NCBI RefSeq assembly: GCF_900099765.1 | Contig: NZ_FNDX01000010.1 | Location: 62,001 to 126,000, forward strand | DNA: 64,000 nt | Direction: 5' to 3' | Source: Paenibacillus typhae | GTDB taxonomy: Bacteria; Bacillota; Bacilli; Paenibacillales; Paenibacillaceae | In this document: one piece after another, positions 34,046 to 42,246 of the stretch | How the letters are laid out: each line of letters begins with the position of its first letter | Numbering within the stretch: position 1 is the stretch's first letter | Made by a program: the position numbers and the translations under genes | Notes under the pieces: generated by a model | The model's input: the letters and a program-made list of their open reading frames with translations, nothing else | Database searches by the model: none | Told to the model about the DNA's origin: nothing

Positions 34046-35278
34046 CTATGCGGCAGGAGCATCGCCTTGGGCTGCCGCAGAGGCTCTGCCTCTGGTCGAG
34101 ACATAGCTGAACCAGGCACCGGCCAGAGCCATCACGGCCAGGACTGCGGACAGCCAGGGGATTGACGTTAAGCCGAAGGAGTTAATCGCAGCTCCGCCAA
34201 GATAAGCTCCCGCTGCATTGCCCAGATTGAGCGCAGAGTGGCTGGAGGTTGTGGCTAATAGCGGTGCTTTGTGTGCCAGATTCATAATCCGCAGCTGGAT
34301 GCCCGGCATAATGCCGAACGCGGCAATGCCCCAGAGGAAGATGTTAACGACCGCCAGTACAGGCTGCTGGAGGGTTAAGGTCAGCAGAGAGATGACCACT
34401 GCCAGTACAGCAAAGTTGACCATCAGCGACGGCATCAGCTTCCAGTCAGCCAGCTTGCCCCCTACAATGTTGCCAAGCGTGACGCCCACCCCAAACAATA
34501 CCAGAATCCAGGTCACACTTTGCTCGGCAAAGCCCGTAATCCCCTGCAGCATTGGCGTAATGTACGTGAACAGGGAGAACAGGCTTCCGCACCCGAGGGC
34601 TCCGGTGAGCAGGATCAGCAGCACCTGCGGATTGAAGAGGCCCCTCACCTGTTCACGCAGGTTCGCAGTTTCCTGCTGGGCAATTACCGGAATGAACCGG
34701 ATGATGCCGAATAATGAAATGATTCCTAGTACAGTAATAGCCCCGAAGGAAGCCCGCCAGCCGAGCTGCTGGCCGATAAAGGTTCCAAACGGTACACCGA
34801 TAATATTCGCTACAGTCAGACCGGCCAGCACTACTGATACAGCACCGGCGCGTTTGTCAGGCTGAACCAGTCTCGCAGCGATAATGGTCCCCACCCCCAG
34901 AAATGTGCCGTGTGCAAAAGCAGTAAATACACGTGCAGTAATCAGGAGCAGATAGGTGGGCGCAATCACGGACACCGCATTGCCTGCGATGAAGATGCCC
35001 ATCAGGATGACGAGCAGCTTTTTCTGCGGCAGCTTGTGGGTGAACACAGTAAGGATAGGCGCACCGATGGCTACACCAAGCGCATAGCTGGTAATCAGCT
35101 GGCCGGCTTGCGGTATGCTCACCCCAAGATCACTGGCGACATTGGGGAGCAGGCCCATAATGATGAACTCGGTCATGCCGATTGCAAAAGCGCCTAAGGT
35201 AAGGCAGAGAAGGGACAGCGGGAAACGGTCCTTCGACTGCCTGGACCCGGAACGGTTTTTGACTTTGTTAATATTCAT
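34046..35278 (-). CDS. MFS transporter, DHA1 family (AraJ/YdhP-like)
   Basis: A 410-residue protein with twelve predicted transmembrane helices. LTLGAFAIGMTEFIIMGLLPNVASDLGVSIPQAGQLITSYALGVAIGAPILT is the diagnostic N-terminal region of the arabinose-efflux/chloramphenicol-exporter-like subfamily, with the motif-A-like stretch replaced by HKLPQKK. Likely a proton-driven efflux pump; substrate unknown. Its ATG overlaps the YbaK gene stop by 4 nt, so the two are translationally coupled. Confidence 0.87.
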   Translation of the reverse strand: MNINKVKNRSGSRQSKDRFPLSLLCLTLGAFAIGMTEFIIMGLLPNVASDLGVSIPQAGQLITSYALGVAIGAPILTVFTHKLPQKKLLVILMGIFIAGNAVSVIAPTYLLLITARVFTAFAHGTFLGVGTIIAARLVQPDKRAGAVSVVLAGLTVANIIGVPFGTFIGQQLGWRASFGAITVLGIISLFGIIRFIPVIAQQETANLREQVRGLFNPQVLLILLTGALGCGSLFSLFTYITPMLQGITGFAEQSVTWILVLFGVGVTLGNIVGGKLADWKLMPSLMVNFAVLAVVISLLTLTLQQPVLAVVNIFLWGIAAFGIMPGIQLRIMNLAHKAPLLATTSSHSALNLGNAAGAYLGGAAINSFGLTSIPWLSAVLAVMALAGAWFSYVSTRGRASAAAQGDAPAA

Positions 35279-35778
35279 GAGGCCGGCCCATCCCCGGCAG
35301 CATTATCGGACCAGTCTTTGCATACATCAACCCATTCTTTTGCCCCTGAAAACTGGGCCAGCTCCCCGCAGGTCAGCTCAATGGCCGAATTCGTGCTGCC
35401 GCAGGCAGGGAATATAGTGGTGAACCGCTTCATGGACACATCCAGGTAAACCTCCAGCTCCCGGGCGAGACCAAACGGGCAGACACCGCCGATTTCATGA
35501 CCGGTTTGCTCCAGAACCTCCTCCGGAGTGAGCATCCGCGGTTTAAATGCAAAGGTCTCCCTGAACTTTTTGTTATCTACCCTGGCGTCTCCTGCGGCTA
35601 CAATCAAAATGGCGTTTTCTCCGGAACCGCGGAAGGACAAGGTTTTGGCGATCCGGGCCGGAATGACACCGATGGTGGCAGCAGCCATATCCACGGTAGC
35701 GCTGGAAGTGGTGAACTCCAGTACATCCTGCTCCCGTTCAAAGGCGCGGAAATGTTCTTTTACTCTGGCAATAGACAT
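35275..35778 (-). CDS. YbaK/ProX-type aminoacyl-tRNA deacylase family protein
   Basis: A 167-residue protein of the YbaK/EbsC fold: IAKTLSFRGSGENAILIVAAGDARVDNKKFRE with the conserved catalytic-region Lys, EIGGVCPFGL and ACGSTNSAIELT. Such proteins hydrolyse mischarged tRNAs such as Cys-tRNA-Pro. ATG at 35778 is preferred because AAGGAG is 8 nt upstream; GTG at 35787 sits on that site. It precedes and is coupled to the MFS gene, an unusual pairing. Confidence 0.83.
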   Translation of the reverse strand: MSIARVKEHFRAFEREQDVLEFTTSSATVDMAAATIGVIPARIAKTLSFRGSGENAILIVAAGDARVDNKKFRETFAFKPRMLTPEEVLEQTGHEIGGVCPFGLARELEVYLDVSMKRFTTIFPACGSTNSAIELTCGELAQFSGAKEWVDVCKDWSDNAAGDGPAS

Positions 35779-35926
35779 AGCTGACACTCCTTTTTATGAA
35801 TATTCATGAATTACAACGATATTTCATACATTTTCACGTTGCATTTCATTTTAACGGTTTTCAGCGGTTTGGGCAAAAGAAACCTGATGGATCATCCAAT
35901 CCGTTCAGCCTGAGAAAGCATTTACT

Positions 35927-36607
35927 ATGGATAAAACAGCTAACGGGGTGGGACAGATGGATATAAGTGAAATCAAAGGGGCCTATGACTGTATCGTCAG
36001 CCTGGGCAGCTCCTGTGAGCCGGCGGCTCATTTGCGCAGAAAGGGGCTCAGGAGCTTTTCTTCACCGCTTGATTGGGTGGTTTCATTATCGCTTACGGAT
36101 GTGAACAGGCTGCTCAGCAGCCGTTTTGCAGGTTATATGGAGATTGAGAATATGTCGCCGGTCGAGGGAAATGATGTATTTGTGGAGAATGAAGTGGTCA
36201 TGCCGGTCAAATCCTATTTTATTAAGGATTTTTATTACAATGTAATATCGGTTCACGATTTCCCGGTGCTTGACGGGCAGGAATGGAGCGCGGCCTATCC
36301 CGGTTTCAAGAGCAAAATCGAGATGCGCAGCCAGCGCCTGCTGGACCAGCTGGCCGTCAGCCGCAGAACCTTATTCATCCGCTGGGGCAGCACGTACGAG
36401 GAAGCGGCCGCGCTTCAACAGACGCTAAGGCCCCTGACCGGCGGAGAGTTTCTGATCCTGATTGTGAACGGGGTCGACGGGCTGGAAAGTGTGATTAATA
36501 ACGGGTGGGGATACCCTGGCATCTGCTCGCTCAGCATCCCGAACCGGGCAGGGGATAACGAGACCTGGGACTATTTACTGGACGGCATCGTCAAACAGGA
36601 GGCATAA
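35927..36607 (+). CDS. DUF1796 putative papain-like cysteine peptidase
   Basis: A 226-residue protein of the DUF1796 family. VSLGSSCEPA supplies the candidate nucleophile Cys, followed by SSPLDWVVS, VISVHDFP (candidate His) and RWGSTYEEA. The family is annotated as a putative papain-like peptidase on the basis of residue patterns; activity is not established. ATG at 35927 has a weak site, and ATG at 35957 follows GGGGTGGG closely; the shorter form of 216 residues keeps all motifs. Confidence 0.75.
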   Translation: MDKTANGVGQMDISEIKGAYDCIVSLGSSCEPAAHLRRKGLRSFSSPLDWVVSLSLTDVNRLLSSRFAGYMEIENMSPVEGNDVFVENEVVMPVKSYFIKDFYYNVISVHDFPVLDGQEWSAAYPGFKSKIEMRSQRLLDQLAVSRRTLFIRWGSTYEEAAALQQTLRPLTGGEFLILIVNGVDGLESVINNGWGYPGICSLSIPNRAGDNETWDYLLDGIVKQEA

Positions 36608-36611
36608 CCCG

Positions 36612-37040
36612 CTACAGCAGCTTTTCGGTGCTCCGGATAACCTTCTGAAGCAGGGCTACAAGCGTGTCAGATTCCTCCTCCGTCAGCTCGGCGGTCATTC
36701 TGGCATTATGCCCGTCCAATATCGACTGGAATTCCGGGGCAAATGCCAGTGCCTTGGCAGTAGGGTACAGGTGGGACGAACGCCGGTCCTTCGGATCGGG
36801 CTGCCGCTCAATGTATCCCAGCTGCTCCAGATGCTTGACCGAACGGGCTGTAGTCGCTTTGTCGAATTTCATTTCATTTGTCATCTGGTCCTGGGTAATG
36901 CCGGGATTGCCGAGAATCAGCTTGAGGAAGCTGTGCTGTCCGCCGCTGCCAAGCCCGTAGGGCTGAAGCTCCCTGCTTAATATTTTGGTATTCTGGCGAT
37001 GAAGATAAGCGATCAGCTTGCCGACGGGTTCTTTGTTCAC
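36612..37040 (-). CDS. MarR-family repressor of the divergent MFS gene
   Basis: A 142-residue MarR protein: PGITQDQMTNEMKFDKATTARSVKHLEQLGYIERQPDPKDRRSSHLYPT holds the recognition helix and DRR wing. GTG at 37040 follows AGAGGTG; GTG at 37049 is also in frame. It is divergent to the MFS gene, and two identical-type palindromes lie between them, one covering promoters in both directions. So autorepression and MFS repression relieved by a small ligand is the likely mode. Confidence 0.87.
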   Translation of the reverse strand: MNKEPVGKLIAYLHRQNTKILSRELQPYGLGSGGQHSFLKLILGNPGITQDQMTNEMKFDKATTARSVKHLEQLGYIERQPDPKDRRSSHLYPTAKALAFAPEFQSILDGHNARMTAELTEEESDTLVALLQKVIRSTEKLL

Positions 37041-37115
37041 TACGGACACCTCTTTGGATTAATGCGGCAGAACATTCCTGACAGAATTCCCGCCCTTGCC
37101 AAAAGTTTACCGCAA

Positions 37116-37138
37116 ACTTGTTGCGCACGCAACTAAAT
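37116..37138. promoter_or_regulatory. MarR operator 1
   Basis: GTTGCGCACGCAAC (37120-37133) within TT and TAA flanks. It overlaps a candidate -35 of the MFS promoter (TTGCGC 37121-37126, -10 TACACT 37144-37149, 17-bp spacer). On the minus strand it also overlaps TTGCGT, which with TAAACT makes a candidate promoter for the MarR gene. Confidence 0.75.
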
Positions 37139-37164
37139 TGCTGTACACTGGGTATTGCGGATCA

Positions 37165-37187
37165 GATTGTTGCGGATGCAACTAATT
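37165..37187. promoter_or_regulatory. MarR operator 2
   Basis: GTTGCGGATGCAAC (37169-37182) followed by TAATT. It shares TTGTTGCG, three variable bases and GCAACTAA with operator 1, centre-to-centre 49 bp, and lies just downstream of the MFS -10 element. Confidence 0.75.
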
Positions 37188-37217
37188 CTGAAAATTAAGG
37201 CAAGAGGGTGTTCGTTC

Positions 37218-38672
37218 ATGATTTCAATTCCTGCAACCTATCAGGACGATGAGGCGATTCAGAAGAAACGCTGGGTCATTCTGATCGTTCTTAATCTGTT
37301 TACATTTATGTCCACTCTGGACGGGAGCATTGTTAATATTGCCCTGCCGGTGCTGGTAAAGCAGCTCAATCTGCCTGTAGCCCAGGTCGAATGGGTCACA
37401 ACCGGCTATTTAATGGCCATCTGCGCCGTCATTCTGTTGTTCGGCAAGCTGGGCGATATGGCCGGCAAGATCAGGATTTTCAGAATCGGAACGGTCGTGT
37501 TTATCGTCGGCTCCTTACTCTGCGGCTTGAGTACCAATCTCCCGTTCCTGATTGTCTCCCGGGTCATCCAGGCGGTTGGCGCTTCAATGACAATGGCGAA
37601 CAGCCAGGGGATAGTTACCGATATTTTCCCGGCTAATGAACGCGGCAAGGCGTTGGGCCTGATCGGTACCTTTGTGTCGCTGGGCAGCATCGCCGGACCG
37701 AGCCTGGGCGGCATTATTGTTTCTACGCTGGGCTGGGAATATATTTTCTGGGTCAACGTACCGATTGGCCTGATTGCGATTGTACTGGGAACCAAGGTGC
37801 TGCCGAAGGATCTGATACGGGTAAAATCCAAAATCGACCTCCCGGGCAGCCTGCTGTTCTCCTTTTTTATCATCACGCTGTTCGCCGGCCTGCTGCTGGG
37901 TCAGCAGTTCGGGTACAGCGACGGCCGGATTATTGCAGCGCTTGCCGCCGCTGCCGTCTCCTTTGCTGTTTTTCTGATGGTCGAGCTGCGCAGCTCCGCT
38001 CCTCTGCTGCAGCTGTCGCTTTTCAAAAACACTTTATTTTCACTAAGTATCCTGTGTGCCTTTCTGGTCTTTGTCGCTAACTTCTGCTTCAATATCATCT
38101 CGCCGTTCTATGCGCAGAACATGCTGGGCCTGTCGCCGTTCTATGCCGGGTTCCTGCTGATGCTCTTCCCGATTTCGATGGTGATTATCGCGCCGCTCAG
38201 CGGGGCGCTCTCCGACAGGATCGGCTCCGAATTCCTTACCTTTGCCGGCCTGATTGTCATGGTGATCGCCCAGTTTGGACTGGCCCGGCTGCATGAAGGA
38301 AGCTCTGTCATCCTGGTTGGACTGTGGATTGCGATGCTCGGGGTCGGCAGCGGACTGTTTCAGTCGCCGAACAACTCGCTGATCATGAGCAAGGTGCCGC
38401 GTACCCTGCTCGGCTCGGCCGGCAGTGTCAATTCGCTGGTCCGCAACGTCGGGATGGTGGTCGGGATTACAATTGCCACCTCGATCCTGTTCAACGTGAT
38501 GAGCAGCAAGGCCGGGTACCGGGTAACCGGGCTGGTTGCCGGCCGGCCGGATATTTTTCTCTCGGGAATGCATGTTGTGTTCATGACCTCCTCGGCGATT
38601 TGTCTCGTATCGGCGCTGCTGACAGGCTGGCGGATGATCACGATCCGCAAGAGCAAGCGGGCCCATGCTTGA
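37218..38672 (+). CDS. MFS multidrug efflux transporter, DHA2 (EmrB/QacA) family
   Basis: A 484-residue protein with fourteen predicted transmembrane helices. STLDGSIVNIALPVL is the DHA2 helix-1 motif D1; FGKLGDMAGKIRIFRIG is motif A, and GLIGTFVSLGSIAGPSLGGII is motif C of drug-proton antiporters. ATG at 37218 follows AAGAGGG by 9 nt; open frame extends upstream through the operator and is not used. Controlled by the divergent MarR repressor through two operators. Substrate unknown, most likely toxic organic compounds. Confidence 0.9.
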   Translation: MISIPATYQDDEAIQKKRWVILIVLNLFTFMSTLDGSIVNIALPVLVKQLNLPVAQVEWVTTGYLMAICAVILLFGKLGDMAGKIRIFRIGTVVFIVGSLLCGLSTNLPFLIVSRVIQAVGASMTMANSQGIVTDIFPANERGKALGLIGTFVSLGSIAGPSLGGIIVSTLGWEYIFWVNVPIGLIAIVLGTKVLPKDLIRVKSKIDLPGSLLFSFFIITLFAGLLLGQQFGYSDGRIIAALAAAAVSFAVFLMVELRSSAPLLQLSLFKNTLFSLSILCAFLVFVANFCFNIISPFYAQNMLGLSPFYAGFLLMLFPISMVIIAPLSGALSDRIGSEFLTFAGLIVMVIAQFGLARLHEGSSVILVGLWIAMLGVGSGLFQSPNNSLIMSKVPRTLLGSAGSVNSLVRNVGMVVGITIATSILFNVMSSKAGYRVTGLVAGRPDIFLSGMHVVFMTSSAICLVSALLTGWRMITIRKSKRAHA

Positions 38673-38741
38673 GGCAGAAGCTCTTTTACAGCAAGGATCT
38701 GCAGCAGCATAACGGTGCAGTAAATCTTTTTTAGCCGGAAT

Positions 38742-38768
38742 TGTCACACATCTGCTGTCTGCTTTGTC
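38742..38768 (+). promoter_or_regulatory. ECF41-type promoter
   Basis: TGTCACA (38742-38748), 16 bp, then TGTC (38765-38768). The consensus described for ECF41 targets is TGTCACA followed about 16 bp later by CGTC. It lies about 37 bp upstream of the decarboxylase gene, the place where ECF41 sigma factors usually act. One base of the -10 differs from consensus. Confidence 0.65.
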
Positions 38769-38804
38769 TCCATTATTGAACAACACTTTTGGAGGCGATC
38801 GAAA

Positions 38805-39248
38805 ATGAGCTTGAGATTCAATTACAGACAGGTTAACGCGCCCGCATTCCGGGCCATGATGACGATGGAGCAGCATACGGGCGGACGCGGACTGGACAAG
38901 GTGCTTACCGAGCTGGTTAAAATTAGAGTGTCACAGATTAACGGCTGTGCCTTCTGCCTGGATATGCATGCCAAGGATCTGCTGAAGCTGGGGGATTATC
39001 AGGATAAGCTGGTTCTGGTCAGCGTGTGGCGCGAGGCGCCTATTTTTACGGAGAAGGAAAGAGCAGTGCTGGAGCTTGCCGAGGCCGTTACCCATATCAG
39101 CCATGACGGCGTTCCGCAGGAAGTTTATGACCGGGTGCGTGAATTCGTCAGCGAAGAGGAGTACGTCGACTGGATCATGAGCATCAATATGATTAACAGC
39201 TGGAACCGGATTGCTATTTCAACCGGCATGTATCCGGGATTGTTCTAA
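38805..39248 (+). CDS. Carboxymuconolactone decarboxylase/AhpD-like protein (ECF41 partner)
   Basis: A 147-residue protein of the CMD/alkylhydroperoxidase-D fold, with INGCAFCLDMHAKDL supplying the CxxC plus His redox centre and EAPIFTEKERAVLELAEAVT the second conserved helix. Genes of this type are the commonest neighbours and targets of ECF41 sigma factors. GGAGGCGATC lies before the ATG. It ends 24 bp before the sigma gene, so they share a transcript. The physiological substrate is unknown. Confidence 0.87.
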   Translation: MSLRFNYRQVNAPAFRAMMTMEQHTGGRGLDKVLTELVKIRVSQINGCAFCLDMHAKDLLKLGDYQDKLVLVSVWREAPIFTEKERAVLELAEAVTHISHDGVPQEVYDRVREFVSEEEYVDWIMSINMINSWNRIAISTGMYPGLF

Positions 39249-39272
39249 ATAGACGGAGCGGGGGGCAGCATT

Positions 39273-40253
39273 GTGTTAAATACACGCGATAGCAGGACGG
39301 CAGAGTCAGAGCAGGGAATTTTGACGCAAACGGAGGAACGGAAGGATTTGGAGAAGCCGGCTGATTTCGGGGAGCTGTACGTTAACTATAAAAAATATGC
39401 CTTCTCGATCGCCTACCGTATGCTGGGGACAGTGGCGGATGCGGAGGACGTGGTCCAGGACTGCTTCGCAGACCTCCAGCATCGTGAGCGGAGCGGTATT
39501 GATAACATCAAGGCTTATATCGCCAAAAGCATCACCAACCGCTGCCTCAACCTGCTGAATTCCGCTCATGCCCGCAGGGAGACTTACATCGGAGAATGGC
39601 TGCCCGAGCCGGTAAGCGAGCTCTACGACGGTCCGGAGGCGGCGGCTGAGCGGAAGGATACGCTCTCCTTTGCCTTCCTTGTTCTGCTGGAGAAGCTGTC
39701 GCCGGTTGAAAGAGCCGTATTTGTCCTCCGCGAAGCGTATCAATACGATTATGAGGCGATTGCCGGGATGACCGGCAAAACCGAGAGCAACTGCCGGCAG
39801 ATCTTCAGCCGTGTGAAGCGTACGCTGCAGGCGTCACCGGCGGCAGAGGCGCTCACGCCCGCACCGGAGCAGGCCCGCAGGGGGCTGCTTCAACGGTTCA
39901 CGGCCGCCTTCACCGCGCATGATGTGAGCGGGATGCTGGCGCTGCTGACGGAGCAGCCTGTCCTTGTGGCTGACGGCGGCGGGCGGGAGGTCCATACCAT
40001 CCTCCGGCCGATGATTGGCCGCAAGGGCGTGCTGGCGCTGCTCACCTCGCGCAGAGTGCTTAACCGGATGAGAAGCTGGGAGGCTGCCATCGAAAGCATT
40101 AACGGCGAGCCCAACCTGGTCTATAGACAAGAGGGAGAGGTCAAAGCTGTGCTCTGCCTGGCCCTGAACCGCAGCGGTGAACAGATTCAGGGCCTGTATC
40201 TGATTATGGGACCGGAAAAGCTGGGCCATATTCTGCCCTCACCCGCCGAGTGA
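39273..40253 (+). CDS. ECF41-group RNA polymerase sigma factor with SnoaL-like C-terminal domain
   Basis: A 326-residue sigma factor. Sigma-2 (about 28-95) contains AYRMLGTVADAEDVVQDCF and sigma-4 (about 130-185) contains LSPVERAVFVLREAYQYDYEAIAGMTGKTESNCRQIFSRVKRTL. The ECF41 signatures are present: WLPEP between the sigma domains, DGGGR in the C-terminal SnoaL-like domain, and GPEKL near the end in place of the usual NPDKL. In ECF41 proteins the C-terminal domain replaces a separate anti-sigma factor. GTG at 39273 follows a G-rich site. Confidence 0.9.
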   Translation: MLNTRDSRTAESEQGILTQTEERKDLEKPADFGELYVNYKKYAFSIAYRMLGTVADAEDVVQDCFADLQHRERSGIDNIKAYIAKSITNRCLNLLNSAHARRETYIGEWLPEPVSELYDGPEAAAERKDTLSFAFLVLLEKLSPVERAVFVLREAYQYDYEAIAGMTGKTESNCRQIFSRVKRTLQASPAAEALTPAPEQARRGLLQRFTAAFTAHDVSGMLALLTEQPVLVADGGGREVHTILRPMIGRKGVLALLTSRRVLNRMRSWEAAIESINGEPNLVYRQEGEVKAVLCLALNRSGEQIQGLYLIMGPEKLGHILPSPAE

Positions 40254-40315
40254 CTCGAACACCGTTCCCTTTGCAGGCTTGCTGGCAGCCTCTGCACCTG
40301 CTTAACACACACATC

Positions 40316-40358
40316 AAAAAAAGCGCCGCCCCCAATTAATTGAGGGGCGGCGCTTTTT
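40316..40358. terminator. Convergent terminator between sigma and UPF0210 genes
   Basis: AAAAAGCGCCGCCCC pairs perfectly with GGGGCGGCGCTTTTT over an AT-rich loop, giving A- and T-runs on both sides, suitable for both strands. Confidence 0.9.
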
Positions 40359-40368
40359 GGCCTGAGCT

Positions 40369-41727
40369 TTAGTTCTTGAAGCTGTGAATCGGGGCAGGAA
40401 TCCGGCCGCCGCGGTTAACGAACCCGGCACAGTTGAACGGATTCACGGCCATGACCGGAGCGTAGCCGAGCAGTCCGCCGAATTCGACCATCTCGCCGAC
40501 TTCCTTGCCGATGACCGGAATCACACGGACAGCGGTTGTCTTATTGTTGACCATGCCGATCGCCGCTTCATCAGCGATAATGCCGGAGATGGTTTCCTTG
40601 CTGGTGCTGCCCGGAATGGCAATCATATCAAGGCCGACAGAGCAGACGCAGGTCATCGCTTCCAGCTTCTCCAGCGTCAGCGCTCCGCGCTGTACGGCCT
40701 GGATCATCCCGTGATCCTCGCTGACCGGGATGAAGGCGCCACTTAATCCGCCGACATAGGAGGAGGCCATCACGCCGCCCTTTTTGACATTGTCATTGAG
40801 GATGGCAAGCGCCGCCGTAGTGCCCGGAGCCCCGGCCTCCTCAAGACCCATGACCTGGAAGATCTCGGCGATGGAATCCCCGATCAGCGGGGTAGGCGCC
40901 AGCGACAGGTCAATGATGCCGAATGGCACGCCGAGGCGCTTGGAGGCCTCCTGGGCCACGAGCTGGCCGACCCGGGTTACTTTGAAGGCCGTCCGCTTGA
41001 TGGTCTCGCAGAGCGTTTCAAAATCCTGTCCCTTTACTTCCTCCAGTGCCCGTTTGATTACACCGGGCCCGCTGACACCGACGTTAATGACACATTCGCG
41101 TTCACCGACCCCGTGAAAGGCACCTGCCATGAACGGGTTATCCTCGACCGCGTTGCAGAACACTACCAGCTTGGCGCAGCCGATCGAGTCGCGGTCCCTG
41201 GTGCGCTCTGCAGTCTGCAGAATAATGTCGCCCATCAGCTTGACGGCATCCATGTTGATCCCGCTCCGCGACGAGCCCACGTTGACGGAGGAGCAGACCC
41301 GTTCGGTTACAGCGAGCGCCTCAGGGATGCTGTCAATCAGTATGCGGTCGCCTTTGGTACAGCCCTTCTGTACAAGTGCGGAGAATCCGCCGATAAAGTT
41401 AACACCGACCTCTTTGGCGGCCTTGTCCAGAATTTCCGCAACCGGTACATAAGAATCTGTATGTACAGCGCCAGCAGCGATAGATATTGGGGTAACGGAG
41501 ATGCGTTTGTTGACGATGGGCACGCCGAACTGCCGCTCCAGATCCTCACCGGTCTTGACCAGCTTCTCGGCGGAGCGGGTGATTTTATCGTATACATTCT
41601 GGTTGAACACGCGCATATCGGTATGAGAGCAGTCCATCAGGCTGATTCCCATCGTAATGGTGCGGACATCCAGATTCATTTCCCGGATCATCTGATTCGT
41701 TTCCTGAACTTCAACACGTGATATCAT
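40369..41727 (-). CDS. PFL (UPF0210/DUF711) family protein
   Basis: A 452-residue protein of the UPF0210/DUF711 family, related by fold to pyruvate-formate-lyase-like glycyl radical proteins but without a recognised glycyl-radical motif. Conserved stretches include [45 protein letters not shown] and [12 protein letters not shown]. No biochemical role is firmly known. It is almost always encoded next to the small ACT protein, as here (21 nt away). ATG at 41727 with GGAGAC upstream. Confidence 0.87.
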   Translation of the reverse strand: MISRVEVQETNQMIREMNLDVRTITMGISLMDCSHTDMRVFNQNVYDKITRSAEKLVKTGEDLERQFGVPIVNKRISVTPISIAAGAVHTDSYVPVAEILDKAAKEVGVNFIGGFSALVQKGCTKGDRILIDSIPEALAVTERVCSSVNVGSSRSGINMDAVKLMGDIILQTAERTRDRDSIGCAKLVVFCNAVEDNPFMAGAFHGVGERECVINVGVSGPGVIKRALEEVKGQDFETLCETIKRTAFKVTRVGQLVAQEASKRLGVPFGIIDLSLAPTPLIGDSIAEIFQVMGLEEAGAPGTTAALAILNDNVKKGGVMASSYVGGLSGAFIPVSEDHGMIQAVQRGALTLEKLEAMTCVCSVGLDMIAIPGSTSKETISGIIADEAAIGMVNNKTTAVRVIPVIGKEVGEMVEFGGLLGYAPVMAVNPFNCAGFVNRGGRIPAPIHSFKN

Positions 41728-41748
41728 GGTCTTCGTCTCCTTTGGCTG

Positions 41749-42018
41749 CTAGATGCGGTGCATAATGTTGAAGATATCCTCATGCTGGAGCTTGATCTCC
41801 ACACCGATATCCTCACCAACCTGCTGCAGGTCAAGGACGATCTCCTCAAAAGACTTGCTCGGCGCGGAAATGTCAACAATCATCATCATGTTAAAATAGT
41901 CCTGAACAATCGTCTGGGAAATGTCCAGAATGTTCAGATTGTGTTCAGCAAGGTAGGTACAGACTCTGGCGATAATTCCTACTTTGTCTTTTCCCAGTAC
42001 AGTAATAATTCCCTTCAA
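41749..42018 (-). CDS. ACT-domain protein (UPF0237)
   Basis: An 89-residue protein comprising a single ACT domain: MKGIITVLGKDKVGIIARVCTYLAEHNLNILDISQTI has the ligand-binding loop GKDKVGIIA. UPF0237 proteins form homodimers that probably bind an amino acid and regulate the partner UPF0210 protein. AGGAGGC precedes the ATG. First gene of a two-gene operon. Confidence 0.88.
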   Translation of the reverse strand: MKGIITVLGKDKVGIIARVCTYLAEHNLNILDISQTIVQDYFNMMMIVDISAPSKSFEEIVLDLQQVGEDIGVEIKLQHEDIFNIMHRI

Positions 42019-42246
42019 TGAAAAAGCCTCCTATTGTATACTAGTCTATTCATCGCCGCTTTAACGGGATGAACCGTTTTTATTATTATCACAAAAGCCG
42101 GCGCACGCATCAACCAAAGGTTTTTTGTCGGTTTGATTACATTTTTGATCTTGACGCTGATATTCTTTAGAATAGTGTTGACAGTATATGAAAAAAATGA
42201 TGGACTGATAGTTTGACAGTTCGACAGTACGTTCAAAGGAGTAATC

